NCBI GenBank assembly: GCA_001931905.2
Contig: MSJI02000355.1
Span: 1 to 64,000 of the forward strand
DNA length: 64,000 nt
From: Cladosporium sp. IMV 00045
Lineage: Eukaryota > Ascomycota > Dothideomycetes > Cladosporiales > Cladosporiaceae
Reading direction: 5' to 3'
Shown here in pieces: positions 21,942 through 33,184 of the stretch. The notes below the pieces were generated by a model that saw only the letters and a program-made list of their open reading frames with translations, did no database searches and was not told where the DNA came from. The number at the start of each line of letters is the position of its first letter. Position 1 is the first letter of the stretch. A program made the translations under genes and the position numbers.

Positions 21942-24900
21942 GCGGCCTATACCGTGCAGCCTGCCATCCGAAGGGCAGATGCGTGACTGGTCCTCGCCTG
22001 CGCCACAGTATCATCGCAGTGCTTTCTCGCCACGCGGAAAACACAATCCTCGTCTGTGAATGCCATCAAGGCAACATACACACAGACAACATTTTTCACG
22101 GCCGAATATTTTTGTTTTTGTTTCGATTCTCGTTTCTCGTTTCTGCTTCAGCGAGCAAAGCGAGTTGTTTCCTCTTCTCCTGCTGTGTTTCTTTTACTTT
22201 GAAGCCCCTTTTTTTTTTTTTTGTCAGATTTTTTCATCATGAGTTTACGACACCAATTAGGAACACCGGGACATGGAGTTTTTTGTTTGTTATTGGTAAT
22301 GGTTCGAAGGGTTTGATTGATTGAAGTGTTGCTCTCCGAGTGGAGTTCTTCAAACAAGGAGTTCAAGTTTTGCATGGGTCACGGCCTATTACACAGTTCT
22401 GTGAGCTACACCATTCCATTATCCAACGTCCGACAGGCTGGGACTGGGGCAAGGCGAGAGTCGCGAAAAATGGGGGCATGAGAGCAAGGCGTTGGGTTTT
22501 CTTGTTTTCCTTCTTGAAACTTTCGATTCCTGACTTTGTTTTTATTTTATTATTAGACTACTTTTGAAGACAAGACAGCTTCGATGAAAGAAAAGTCGAT
22601 TTCACGTCGTGGCTTTTCGTGCCTGCCGTCTCGTTTGAGTGAGAGTGAGGTGTGATATGACTTTTTCTCTCCTTTCGCGCTCATCATACACGATTCACTT
22701 GCTCATGGTTAGGGTACGTGTATTTTACATCGGCTTCGTCTTTTTCACACTCGCTTTCTGTTTTTTTTTTTTTTTTCCCTTCCCGCTTGCCCTGATATTA
22801 TTATTGGGTCCAGAATCGTTCGGAAATCGGGAAACGGAGATGAGGGATGCAATGTTGTTACCTATGCTTGTCCGATGACTGCGGTGCGGTGCGGTTTTTG
22901 CTCGCTTTTTCCATGAACGAGGATCTAGATGTGTGCGGGAAGAAGGTGATGAGGTAGGTGGGTAGGTGGGTTTCGAGGAGATAATGTGTACATGTGTCTG
23001 CTAATAAGCTAATAAGGTTTATGAGCATTTGCTGGCTTGTTTGGAGACGGGATGGTTTTGAGAGCTTAGTAGTGAATAGGTAGGTGGGTATATTCTATCT
23101 GTGTGACTGAATCGGTATTCAAACAATGCGCGGCTCGAATTGCGAATAGCCTACGCTCTCTTATTCTGATAGAAAAAACCAGCGTCGTTGTGGGAGGGAG
23201 GAGCTGTTCGGATGATTATTGTTATTACCTGTCGGAGACGAGGTGCCGTGTCCGTGGTTTTCGATGTAGGTGATGAGACGGCTGTAGTAACACATAGCTG
23301 CTGCCTGTTCGGAACTTCTTATCCGCAACAGCACAGCTATCGGGTGTGGCTGGCTAGCTCTAGGGGGGTCAAGCACGTGAGCGAGAGACATGCATTCGCA
23401 TCTGCATCTGCGTTTGACATGGGGTTGACGATGGGTACATGTACGTGTCTATGAACGTACACGCGGCGTGCAGATGGCACATATGATGGTATGACCGCGG
23501 CTTCCGCTCGGTTAGCTAAGAGGCGAAACAAATCGCACCCAGAAGCGCCAGGAAGATAAAACAAAATCCAGTGACTACCTATAGAGAGGTACAAACACAT
23601 CAGTTTCTTAAACGTCCACGCATAAGTGCTGACACCTCGTGCCTGGAGCCCGCCCAAAGCCACTTACGCCGTTCTGCCATCATGCAGCCTTGCCGGTTCC
23701 GGGTGATTGGGCCACGGCGAGCAAGGGCGCAGGGGGGGAGGAATGATTAGAAAGTCGCACGAGTGGTGTGCTGGTCTGAGGTGTGATTTGTTCTTCCTGC
23801 CCAACGCCAGCTGAGAGGCCTTATGCCAGCGCGCGGGTTCGGCAGTTTTGGTGACGGGATTGTTCACGGGTACGTGTAGTTGAGTTGTAGCTGTACACAG
23901 CTGGCGGGCTGGCGGGCTTGCGGGTTGGATTTGTGGCGTTGGAGAGGAGAGGCGGTTGAGTCTCACTCACTTGCTCACTTGCTGCATGTGGACGGTTGGA
24001 GTGGAGAGGCATAGGTGATGGGAGTGGAGGGCAGAGGGAGGAGGAGAGAAAGTGGAGAGGTGAGGTGGAGATGGATGGGGGATTTGGGGATGGTGTTGCC
24101 TTGTTGGGAGAGAGGGAGACGATGGGGCATGTGAAAGTACCTATAGAGGAGGTGGTACTTTGCGGGAGATGCGAGGTAACAAGGTATGGATGAGCACAGG
24201 CAGGCTGTGGTGGAATAATTATGCCGTGGGTTGTTGTTTTGATATGAGTACGCACTGGAAGATGAGATTGTGATTGGGCATTTTATGAATGATTTGAAAT
24301 GAAAAAGTATTATTGCTACCAGGATATTCTTTGCTTTGTGAGGATGCTGGCAAGGGCAGACTGACAGGGCGAATTGGGTTTCATCAGTCTCGCTTCGCTT
24401 CAGACGTAGACGTACCTGCTTGCGGGTGAGGAGCCAGGCTGGCTGAGCCAAAGCCTGGAATCCCGTCAGAAGGGGAGAGAGAGAGAGAGAGACAGGGCGA
24501 TCGAGCGACATCACCGAGCCACACTTTGGTGCTCTACCACTAGTCTACTGCTGCTGCTACCTTACCGACCGTGTCGCACTCGCGCCAAACAACAACAACA
24601 TCCAACATCAAGCAATAACCACAATACTTCACACACAGCACACCCTTACCATTTCAACATCCACCACCCGGGCAGCCCTATCACCACCCTGCCCTGGCCA
24701 TTGCACCGCTCCGCGCCCCGACAACTCCGTCAATCGCCATCGCCAACGCCAACTTGAGACCATGCCTGCTCAGATGAGCGGATAGACCCGCGGGCATATG
24801 CCACTGCCACCGCACCGCTGTCTTCATGACGACAGCCACAGTCACCGCTCTCGTCCATCACCGCTCCAATTGCTAGCGGAGACGGTGCCAGACCACCACC

Positions 24901-24955
24901 GCGACATTCCACCACATACATCCTCCTCCCACATACCACTACTCCTCCGACGACC
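21942..24955. other. Long intergenic region, WEE1 to VAC7
   Basis: About 3 kb without a convincing gene. It begins with the WEE1 3' flank, which has oligo-T runs at 22209-22222 and around 22760-22775, then a (GTAGGTGG)n-like stretch near 22950-22970, a GA repeat at about 24477-24493, and ends in a C/A-rich leader with CAACAACAACA before VAC7. Minus-strand Pro/Thr-rich frames at 23.7-24.5 kb look like composition artefacts. Confidence 0.5.
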
Positions 24956-27900
24956 ATGAGTGGGCACCCAGACCGGCCGGATGCTCCTCCGGCGCCCACT
25001 CCGTCCAATTTGGGTCCAGAGTCCTCTTCGGCTTCCTCGACTGCCACAGTCCAGCGCAGAAGTCCTAGCGCTACCCGTCAAAACAACACCACATCCACCT
25101 CCTCCTCAACAGCAAACACACCACAGCTGCGGAAGCAGAGCTCCGCTTCCCTGCTGCCTAATTCTTCCTCGCCATCCTATACCGCCAGTCCCAAGTCTTC
25201 ACGAAACACATCGCCCACACGCAGGGATAGTCGACCAGGCGCGCTGGCTGGTCAATCCTTCTCCACACAGCCCTCCGCCGCTGCCATCCAACGGGCCTTG
25301 TCCGCGAGCAGTGTCCCACAACTCTCCGCCGGAGGTGCGGTCACAGATGCCGTCTCAAAACTGCCTTCACGCGGTGCTGGACCTAAGAGCGCAGGGCCTG
25401 CTTCTGGAGACACCACACCTCAATGGCCGGTCTCACCTCGATTGAAGAGTCCACCGCCTTCTTCGCGATCTTCTTCCAGGCAACAACCGGGGATTGCTTC
25501 AATAGCTGGGAAGAAAGCAGAAGAGCCTGGTTCAAATAACACAACTGCACCGACGCCACCGCCATCTGCGCCTCCTAGTATCAGCGTACAATCAGCGACG
25601 CCCACGAGCAGTGGAACTCCACCTGCTTCGACAACGTCGAAACAGAATGGCCAAGAGTCGGCCAAGTCAGATCTGCAGTCTTCGTCATCGTCATTACAAG
25701 CCTCGACGAAGATGCCATCGCGAGGTCCTAGTGGGAAGTCGATGCTGGAGACTGTACAGGAAAATAGTGTGGATACCACAGCCGAACCAAGTCCTGCTGC
25801 TATCCAGGCTGCGACCGATTTGAAGCCGACGTCTCGGGTGACAGAAGACGAGAGCACGGCATCAAAGAAAGATAGCGATGACTCTGAGAAGCCCAAGAAG
25901 ACTCTGGAGAGTGAAGGCGAAGGTGGAGGGAACAACAGCGAGGGAACGAGAAGCCCAAGGGCCTCTGTTTCACAACCATCTACATCCCAGCAAAAATCTA
26001 AAATCGCACCATCAAAGAACAGTTTCCCGGCTTTGACAACAACCAAATCGCGACAACCAGAAGGAACACGAAACATGACCGTGGAGACCGAAACTGTACA
26101 ATCAATCCCGCAATCATCACTCAATGCAGGCGACCGATCGAGTGGTGGAAGGGGCGAAAACAGCGGAAGTGTACGACTAAAACCAAGCAACGAAACCATC
26201 CGACCGAAGAAGGAGCGCAAGAAACCTGCGGCCAAGGCCAGGAGTATCAATCAGGGCACCGGTACGTTGCGTTCTCCTTTGCTGCTTCAGCGTGGTTCTA
26301 TTGATGACCTACACGGTGCGACCTGTGTTTCTTCCACGGCATCCATGTCTGAAGATGACGGCACCGGCTCGTCCGGGCCTCGCCAACAGCATCGGCAGCC
26401 ACGCAATCTGTCACATCATTTTCGTAATGCTCTTACTTCGACGTTTTCCAAAAAGCCTTCCTTGTACTTCGGTGGCAATAGCAAAACCGCGTCTAACCGG
26501 AATACTTCTCAAGCTTCCTCCAAGGCCGACATTTTCGAGGCCAGAGTGGCAAACGCTGTCGAAGACGCGAACTCGTCCGACTCGGACGAGACTTTCGTTT
26601 ATGAGTCGAACCCGCCCGAACAGCAACGCCGGCCTACGAGACACCACTCGCGCACCCCAAGTGTTACTTCGTCACATTCGATCGCCGAAAGCCGAGCTGG
26701 AATCCGCAATTACAACGACGCCATGGAGGAGAGGAGAGTGAATGGCAAACGCAGCATGAAGTTCTCGAACAATCCGTTTAACGATATGGAGGCACAGAAT
26801 GAGCGACAAGACGGCACTGTACGATCACACCAACCCCGGCATTATGGACGCTGGGGCAGAGGAGGTAGTCACGCGTCAATGTTCGATCAGGACTCGCCGT
26901 TCACGCAGGCTTCGAAGTTGAGGAACAGCGCCACAAACCTGCGGCATTCTCGGCCAAACTCCCCAAGAAGCCCGCAGAGTGTGCAGCACAACCGCGCTTC
27001 CGGGCCGGCGTTGTTTGGTGGCAGGAAGGTGGATTCGACATCGTTCGACTTCGACGGCGAGGGCGCGGACGATGAGAGAACGCCTTTAATGGGAAGCGTT
27101 CGCACACCCAGGAGTAGCCGACATGGCCAGCCACGCATTCATGGTAGTGGCGCCAACTCCATCGATGAGTACTATTCTGTCCGACGGCAATCCCGCTGCG
27201 GCCGAGTCGGAGGCTGCATGCTTGGTCTGGCCGTCTTCCTCACCGTCGTCCTTAGCGCGGTGGCGTTCCTGGTCATGAGCAACAGACCAATGTACGACGT
27301 GCAGATCGAGAAGATCCAGAACGTCCTGGCTAGCGAGCAGGAAATCATGCTCGACCTGCTCGTCGGCGCCGTCAACCCGAACGCCTTGGGAATCTCGGTG
27401 ACAGACATGGACGTTAACATCTTCGCCAAAAGCAAGCACGTCGGCAGCAGCGGCGACTTCTCGAAGAAGCAACAGCAACACCACCTCACCACCAGCGCCT
27501 CCGAACCCTCCCCCCGTCGCAACCGCATCCAATCCGCCTCCTCCCAAACAAATCCCTGGGACTGGCACCCCTGGCACCCCTCCACGCCCGGCCACGACCA
27601 CGGCACCGACCCCGACGACAGCCTCGAAGGCGACGCGCAAACCATGCTCCTAGGCCGAATCTTCCACTTCGACCAATCCCTCACCTTCGAAGGCAGCCCC
27701 ATCAAGCGCCACCCGCACTTCTCCATCGGCGAGCTCCGCCTCGCCCACCCAGGCAACAAAACCGAGTCCGGCGGCTCGCAGCGCTGGGAGGAGGTGCTCA
27801 AGCACCCTTTCGAACTCATCATTCGCGGTGTGCTGAGGTACCAGTTGCCGATCTCGAGCAGAATGCTCAGCGCTGCTGTGGGCGCGGGCGTGCTGGTCCA

Positions 27901-28054
27901 CCCCGAAGAGGGGGTCGACGACGAGGGAAATATGAGGGTGGAAATCCCGGATCACAGCGAGAGGTGGGAGTGGGTCGATTGGGACGATTTACCCCCGGGA
28001 GCCGGGCCGGGTGGGGAGAGGGGGAGGGCTGTTGAGTTGGAGGAGGTGGAGTGA
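24956..28054 (+). CDS. VAC7: Vac7-like vacuolar membrane regulator of PI(3,5)P2 synthesis
   Basis: A single exon of 1032 residues. The first about 740 residues are disordered, Ser/Thr/Pro-rich and basic. One membrane segment follows at about residues 752-775 (CMLGLAVFLTVVLSAVAFLVM). After it comes the conserved C-terminal lumenal domain, with DVQIEKIQNVLASEQEIMLD, VGAVNPNALGISVTDMDVNIF, HFDQSLTFEGSP and a closing acidic region. In yeast Vac7 is a vacuolar membrane protein that activates the Fab1 kinase complex, controlling vacuole size under osmotic stress. The single TM segment near the C-terminus and the NPN-type domain match that family. The ATG used follows a long C/A-rich leader. Confidence 0.88.
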   Translation: MSGHPDRPDAPPAPTPSNLGPESSSASSTATVQRRSPSATRQNNTTSTSSSTANTPQLRKQSSASLLPNSSSPSYTASPKSSRNTSPTRRDSRPGALAGQSFSTQPSAAAIQRALSASSVPQLSAGGAVTDAVSKLPSRGAGPKSAGPASGDTTPQWPVSPRLKSPPPSSRSSSRQQPGIASIAGKKAEEPGSNNTTAPTPPPSAPPSISVQSATPTSSGTPPASTTSKQNGQESAKSDLQSSSSSLQASTKMPSRGPSGKSMLETVQENSVDTTAEPSPAAIQAATDLKPTSRVTEDESTASKKDSDDSEKPKKTLESEGEGGGNNSEGTRSPRASVSQPSTSQQKSKIAPSKNSFPALTTTKSRQPEGTRNMTVETETVQSIPQSSLNAGDRSSGGRGENSGSVRLKPSNETIRPKKERKKPAAKARSINQGTGTLRSPLLLQRGSIDDLHGATCVSSTASMSEDDGTGSSGPRQQHRQPRNLSHHFRNALTSTFSKKPSLYFGGNSKTASNRNTSQASSKADIFEARVANAVEDANSSDSDETFVYESNPPEQQRRPTRHHSRTPSVTSSHSIAESRAGIRNYNDAMEERRVNGKRSMKFSNNPFNDMEAQNERQDGTVRSHQPRHYGRWGRGGSHASMFDQDSPFTQASKLRNSATNLRHSRPNSPRSPQSVQHNRASGPALFGGRKVDSTSFDFDGEGADDERTPLMGSVRTPRSSRHGQPRIHGSGANSIDEYYSVRRQSRCGRVGGCMLGLAVFLTVVLSAVAFLVMSNRPMYDVQIEKIQNVLASEQEIMLDLLVGAVNPNALGISVTDMDVNIFAKSKHVGSSGDFSKKQQQHHLTTSASEPSPRRNRIQSASSQTNPWDWHPWHPSTPGHDHGTDPDDSLEGDAQTMLLGRIFHFDQSLTFEGSPIKRHPHFSIGELRLAHPGNKTESGGSQRWEEVLKHPFELIIRGVLRYQLPISSRMLSAAVGAGVLVHPEEGVDDEGNMRVEIPDHSERWEWVDWDDLPPGAGPGGERGRAVELEEVE

Positions 28055-29572
28055 TGGTGATGGTTTCTTAGACGAATGGAAGACTCGTGTATCACTTTTG
28101 GGGGGTTTTAGTCATTGGAACGACAGGGACGATGGTTTAGAAGGTGTTTTTTTTTTTTTTTTTTTTTTTCTCCAAGATTTCTGTCTTGGGGTTGTTCTCA
28201 TGAGAAAGGCCCTTGATCCTTTCGGATTCCTAGCACTGAGCACTCATCCAGCGAGCAGCGGGCAGCCGGCAGGCAAGCAAGCACTGAATTGTCTTATTAC
28301 TCCGATTCCAGCTATTTTGTGCCTTTTTGTTTTCTTTCTGTGTCTTGTTCGGCTCTCCTGGAGTCGATGAGAAGATTCCGGTACGCGGGGGAGAGAGGGA
28401 GAAGGGATCATGGTAATTCAGCGATGCGATATACTAATTACCTTACGTTTGTTTTTTTTTTTTTTTTTTTTANNNNNNNNNNNNNNNNNNNNTTTTTTTG
28501 AGACACCGGGCGGGTTGGGTACGAGATGTTCGTAGAAGAAGTAGATTTGAGAGCGGTCGTCGTGTTCTATTAGGTAATCAAGAACGATCGATGCGGTGAT
28601 GACTTTTTGCCCAATTCTTTCCTCTTTTCTTCTTACTACTACACAATAAAGCGCCTACTCTCCAGGGCGGTTTCGAGACAACCCTCAGGCGCAACGCCTG
28701 GCTCTCATGTCTGCGACGCATATGTGTATGTAGTTCTATCCTGCGGTATGCTAATCGCCAACTATGTATCACAAAGCCGCGGGCGTAAGAGCATGGACGA
28801 GACAGAATCAGAATCACCACCCTAGGACTGACATCTAATACCAAGCTACACGTTATATTTCATCCACGAATGAGAACAATTCCCATCACAGAACGAAATC
28901 CTCGAATCACACGGTAACCCTAAGAAGCCTCGAAGCCTCGCATGCCGGGCATCCGCCTTGAGCGACGATCCTGCCACTCGTCTCATGGAAATGGCTGTGT
29001 CGGTAAAGCATTTTAGCGGAGGATGCGCCGCTGCAAACAAGATCCCTTTCCCCAGGCTCGTCTGCGTCCACCGCCCCCAAGATCATTTCTCCGCCATCGG
29101 TCCCGGGGTGTTTTGTTCCCACATTTCTTCGCCTGTTTCTGCACCGAGAGTGGTCGGATTTTCTCACACGCCCTACGCCATGCGTAGGTAGCAAGAAGGC
29201 GTCGCCGTTCGTCGAGATAAGTAGACAGACATTGCTGATGTCTTGCCTCTTCGAGATTTCTCTTACAGAACTTTACACTACCTTTTTGGAACTGACCCTG
29301 GTTTGATGATTAACTCGTCGAGGGGTTTGATCTGTCGGTCAGTCAGTCATATACTCGGGTTAGCTTATGGACAGACTGGATTGGACTGCATGTTCGCTAA
29401 GAGAGACCTCGCTCGGCCTTTGAATATCTAACCTATTGAATGCTTGACTGGACGCTTGGTTTATTGTTTTGTTCCTCCGTTCTATAAGTGTTACTTTCAT
29501 CTTCGTTCCCTGTTTTTCTGTCTTCCTGTATCTTCATCTCACGGATGGCGCTGCACACACTCTCAATCTAAG
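28055..29572. other. Intergenic with poly-T tracts and assembly gap
   Basis: About 1.5 kb, no gene recognised. It includes a run of 23 T (28147-28169), a run of 20 T (28452-28471) and an N-filled gap. The last part is the leader and promoter of the MFS transporter gene. Confidence 0.6.
28473..28492. other. Assembly gap, 20 N
   Basis: Twenty N directly after a run of 20 T and followed by seven T. The gap is probably an unresolved homopolymer; the true length is unknown. Confidence 0.98.
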
Positions 29573-31163
29573 ATGTCTTCCTCTCGCGTGGAAAATCCCC
29601 ACGACTATACCGAAAAACGCACCCCCTCAGCAGAAGATCCAGAAAGCCTGGCAGCATGGCCAATCCCGGACGACGACGAGCTCGAACGAGCAGCCTCCCG
29701 ACACGGCCGAGCTGAAGAAATCGACACCAACGCCACGGCGCAGCAAGAACCCAAACAACCACGCTCGCACTCCCTCTCGCGCACCCTCTCCCGCCGCTCC
29801 GCCACGCCCTCCTCAAGATGTGACCCCGGCCCACCGCCTGACGGCGGCCGCAGAGCCTGGACGCAAGCAGCCATGGCGCATCTTACCATCTTCAGCACCT
29901 GGGGCTGGATCACCAGCTACGGCGTCTTCCAGGAATACTACCGCACCTCCCTCAACCTCACGCCCTCGACCATCTCGTGGATCGGCAGCGTGCAGATCTT
30001 CCTCCTCTTCTTCCTGGGCACTTTCAGCGGCCGCGCGCTCGACGCCGGCCTCTTCCGCCCCGTCTACATCACCGGCTCCGTCTTGCAACTCCTCGGCGTC
30101 TTCAGCATGTCCGCTTCCACCAACTTCTGGCAGATCTTCCTGTCGCAGGGCCTCTGCCTCGGCGTCGCCAACGGCCTCCACTTCTGCCCCGCCATGAGCC
30201 TCGTGAGCACGTACTTCGTGCGCAAGCGCGCGCTCGTCGTGGGCGTGGCCGCCATGGGCTCCTGCACCGGCGGCGTCGTCTTCCCCCTCATCATCCAGCA
30301 GCTGCTGCCGCGCATCGGCTTCCCCTGGACCATCCGCGTGTGCGGTTTCATCATGCTTCTGACGAACATCCTGACCATCTCGCTGTACCGCACGCGTCTT
30401 CCGCCGCGCAAAACCGGCCCGCTTGTCGAGTGGTCGTCGTTCAAAGAAGCGCCGTTCATGCTCTACTGCACGGCGCAGTTCTTCAATTTCTGGGGCCTGT
30501 ACTTCGCTTTCTTCTACGTGGGCAGTTTCGGCCGCGAGATCATCGGCATGGACTACGCGGATAGCATCAATTTGCTCCTCACCATGGTGGCGGTGGGGTT
30601 CATCTGGCGCGTGCTGCCGAACTATTTCGCCGACAAGCTGGGCTCGATTAACGTTCTGCTGCCGTTCACGCTGTTGGCGGGGACGATGCTGTATGCTTGG
30701 ACGGGCGTGCATTCGAGGCCGACGCTGTTTGTTTTCGCGGCGATTTATGGCTCGGGCTCGGCGGGTATGCAGTCGCTGTTTCCGGCGGGTTTGTCGAGTC
30801 TCACGGAGGATTTGAAGAAGGCGGGCGTCAGGATGGGGATGGGGTTTACGCTTGTGAGCTTTGCTTGCTTGACGGGGCCGCCTTTGGTGAGTTTTGTGTT
30901 GTGCTTGTGGTGTTTGTGATGGGCTCGGAGTTCTTGAGGGTTACTGACTATGATTTTCTTCTTAGGCTGGAGCTCTGATTCAACGAGGGAACGGAAGCTA
31001 TCTCTACGCGCAAATGTAAGCATGCCTTCTTGCCCACGTTCGCTAAACGAAGCACTAACAACGATTCCACAGATGGGGAGGATGTTGTTTCTTCCTGGGC
31101 TCCGCTCTGCTTTTGGCAGCGCGGACAGCCAAGGTCGGATGGCATTTGAAGAGGAAGATTTAA
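29573..31163 (+). CDS. MFS transporter, monocarboxylate transporter-like
   Basis: Three exons: 29573-30886, 30966-31015 and 31073-31163; introns of 79 and 57 bp. The product has 484 residues. A polar N-terminal tail of about 85 residues is followed by PDGGRRAWTQAAMAHLTIFS, the entry to TM1 typical of fungal monocarboxylate-type MFS proteins. Then come GVFQEYYRTSLNLTPSTISWIGS, twelve hydrophobic segments in all and a cytosolic central loop. The last exons supply the final TM hairpin (YAQIWGGCCFFLGSALLLAA) and end HLKRKI. An ATG 129 bases upstream is in frame, but the extra residues look like leader translation. The substrate is unknown; relatives carry carboxylates or other small organic molecules. 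Confidence 0.88.
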
Positions 31164-31399
31164 TTTATACATACACGATTATTAGTCATGTTCACACACT
31201 GCTAGCGTTCACGGCAAATCGTTGTGTCGAGAGACTTTTTTCCATCCACTTGTACCTACTTAAAACAATGACTTTCCGCGTAAAGTAAGGCTCTCGAGCG
31301 TTTCGTCATTCTATCAACAATTACCTATCTTATCAATATATATAAAAGCACACAAAAGATCAAACGAAAAAAACAAACCCAGCACAAGCCGCCGCGAGA

Positions 31400-32776
31400 T
31401 CACATCCCCCCACCATCCAACCCCCTCAACCCCAAAAACCCCTCCAGCAACCCCTCGGGTTTCTCCCAAAAATCAAACATCACAATCCCCAGCCTCTTCC
31501 CCTTCATGCCCTTCAAAAACTCCCCAAGCCACTCATTCACGCCCCCCTGCGGCGTCGCCTCCGAGCCGTTCCCCAGCGCCTGAATCCGCGGCGTGCTGGG
31601 TGGCGAGTCGCCGATTTTCGTGCTGCTGGCGAAACTCCAGAAGAGCTCGTCGTCGTTTTCTGACAAGGGGACTGAGGCGGCGTAAGAGAGGAAAGCCGTG
31701 GTGGCGTTTAGCTTTGCTTGGATGTTTTCCGACGCGGGCGAGTGGGCGGGGGTTTGAGGGGAGTAGTAGTCTTGGATGTGGGCCAGGGCGGTTCCGTCCG
31801 AAGGGTTATATTGCAGGGTCGTGTTGGCGCCGTTGACGGTCCAGGCGCGCGGGCTGAAGTGCAGGCCTGGAAGGCTGGAGGTGGAGGAAGAGGGGAGGAG
31901 GTCGAGGTCGAAGCGGCGGAGGAGGGTGATTTTGCCGCGGGCGGTGGCGAGCGTGGAGAGGGTGTTGGTTTGCACGATGTACTGCTTCGCTGCGGGGGAG
32001 GTGAGGGCGGAGTACAGGAGGGTTTGCACGTGGACGTCGTTGGCGGAGTGCGGGATGGAGTTGCCTTCGAATTGGAGGGAGAGGAAGAGGGTTTCGCTCG
32101 GGTGGGTTTCGAGCCAGGCGTAGAAGGCGAAGAGGAGGGAGTCTAGGGTGGCAGTTTGCGATTGCAGTCCGATTCCATGCCAGAAGACCAGGCTGGTGTT
32201 GGTGACGTCGTGGGCGTAGCGGAGGTCGAAGGCGCGGATGCCGCCGGACAGGCTGGCTAGGAGGGAGGAGTCCTGGCAGCGGAAGTTGTCGGGGGAGATT
32301 TCGCTAATGCCGTTGAGGTTGGTGATGGGCAAGAGGGCATCTTGGGTTGCCTGAGAGTAGTTCCATGTTGCTGCGTCGTGGGTTCCGGGGATGTTCATGT
32401 GTACCAGCTTGGTGTCGTCTGGGTAGTGTTTCATCCAAGTCGCTGTGGCGGGCTCGGTGGCGTCGCTTTCGTGGCCGAAGATGGGAGAGGCATCGTTGAG
32501 AACCTTTTGGAGGGCGAAGTCGGCTAGGTTGGATGCTGGTTTGCTTTTACTATCATTGTTGGGTTCGACGGTTCCTGGCTCTTGATGCGTGAGAGCAGCG
32601 GTGTTCGTCTCTCCGAAGACAGCGAAGAGATAGAAAACCACGGCCGTTACGGCGAGCATGTTGAGAATGAGGAACGTGCGTTTGGGACGAGGACAGGTTG
32701 GAGGTTGTAGGAGCATCTCAGGCCATTGCGAGATAGTGGATATAGGTGTCGTTGGACGTCGACAAAAGCACGTCAC
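31400..32776 (-). CDS. PI-PLC X-domain-like protein with N-terminal membrane anchor
   Basis: A single exon of 458 residues. A short N-terminal region and one membrane segment (about residues 34-55) suggest a type II membrane or secreted protein; Met21 is an alternative start. The domain resembles bacterial-type phosphatidylinositol-specific phospholipase C: NIPGTHDAATWN with likely catalytic His133, GGIRAFDLR with Arg181, and FWHG with likely second catalytic His200. Such enzymes cleave PI or GPI-type lipids without calcium; fungal homologues are poorly studied and could be inactive. There are several N-glycosylation sequons (NTS, NTT, NAT). The gene overlaps nothing and is divergent from the GT8 gene. 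Confidence 0.82.
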   Translation of the reverse strand: MTCFCRRPTTPISTISQWPEMLLQPPTCPRPKRTFLILNMLAVTAVVFYLFAVFGETNTAALTHQEPGTVEPNNDSKSKPASNLADFALQKVLNDASPIFGHESDATEPATATWMKHYPDDTKLVHMNIPGTHDAATWNYSQATQDALLPITNLNGISEISPDNFRCQDSSLLASLSGGIRAFDLRYAHDVTNTSLVFWHGIGLQSQTATLDSLLFAFYAWLETHPSETLFLSLQFEGNSIPHSANDVHVQTLLYSALTSPAAKQYIVQTNTLSTLATARGKITLLRRFDLDLLPSSSTSSLPGLHFSPRAWTVNGANTTLQYNPSDGTALAHIQDYYSPQTPAHSPASENIQAKLNATTAFLSYAASVPLSENDDELFWSFASSTKIGDSPPSTPRIQALGNGSEATPQGGVNEWLGEFLKGMKGKRLGIVMFDFWEKPEGLLEGFLGLRGLDGGGM

Positions 32777-33184
32777 CGTATAGACCTTTCGATGTTCAAG
32801 CTCGACGTTATGTGAAGCGTGCGAGTGTTGGAAGCGCCGATTGGCTTTGAGAGGATGAGACGATCAACCCTTTCTCATTAATAAATCAGGCTGATCTGTT
32901 CGGATACCGAAAATGAGATGCTGTGATTGTCTAGCGATATGACAATACTTCAACTGTGTCGAACGAGTATCTCACTCATATCTTCTCGACAAGATATCAT
33001 GCCACATCAAGAAACCATCTCGGCGTACATGTACCTGATCGACAAGGCCGGACGGTGACGACGCCACCAACCGGCAGGGGCCGAGGCCTCCAGAGTCCCT
33101 GAACTGTACATCATTCCCTCTCATCATTGAAGAATATCATTCCCGCCTTCAAGACCATGATTACGAGTATTCTTACCCGATAGC
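32777..33184. promoter_or_regulatory. Divergent promoter interval, PI-PLC-like / GT8
   Basis: About 410 bases between two divergent starts. No clear TATA box or repeat. Confidence 0.45.

Noticed and set aside
24525..24560. tRNA-like D-arm on the minus strand (TAGTGGTAGAGC)
   Set aside because: No matching T-arm, acceptor stem or anticodon stem could be found downstream; it is an isolated resemblance.
29813..30712. 299-residue minus-strand frame across the MFS transporter
   Set aside because: It is the antisense shadow of the real transporter gene, caused by strong C/G at third codon positions.
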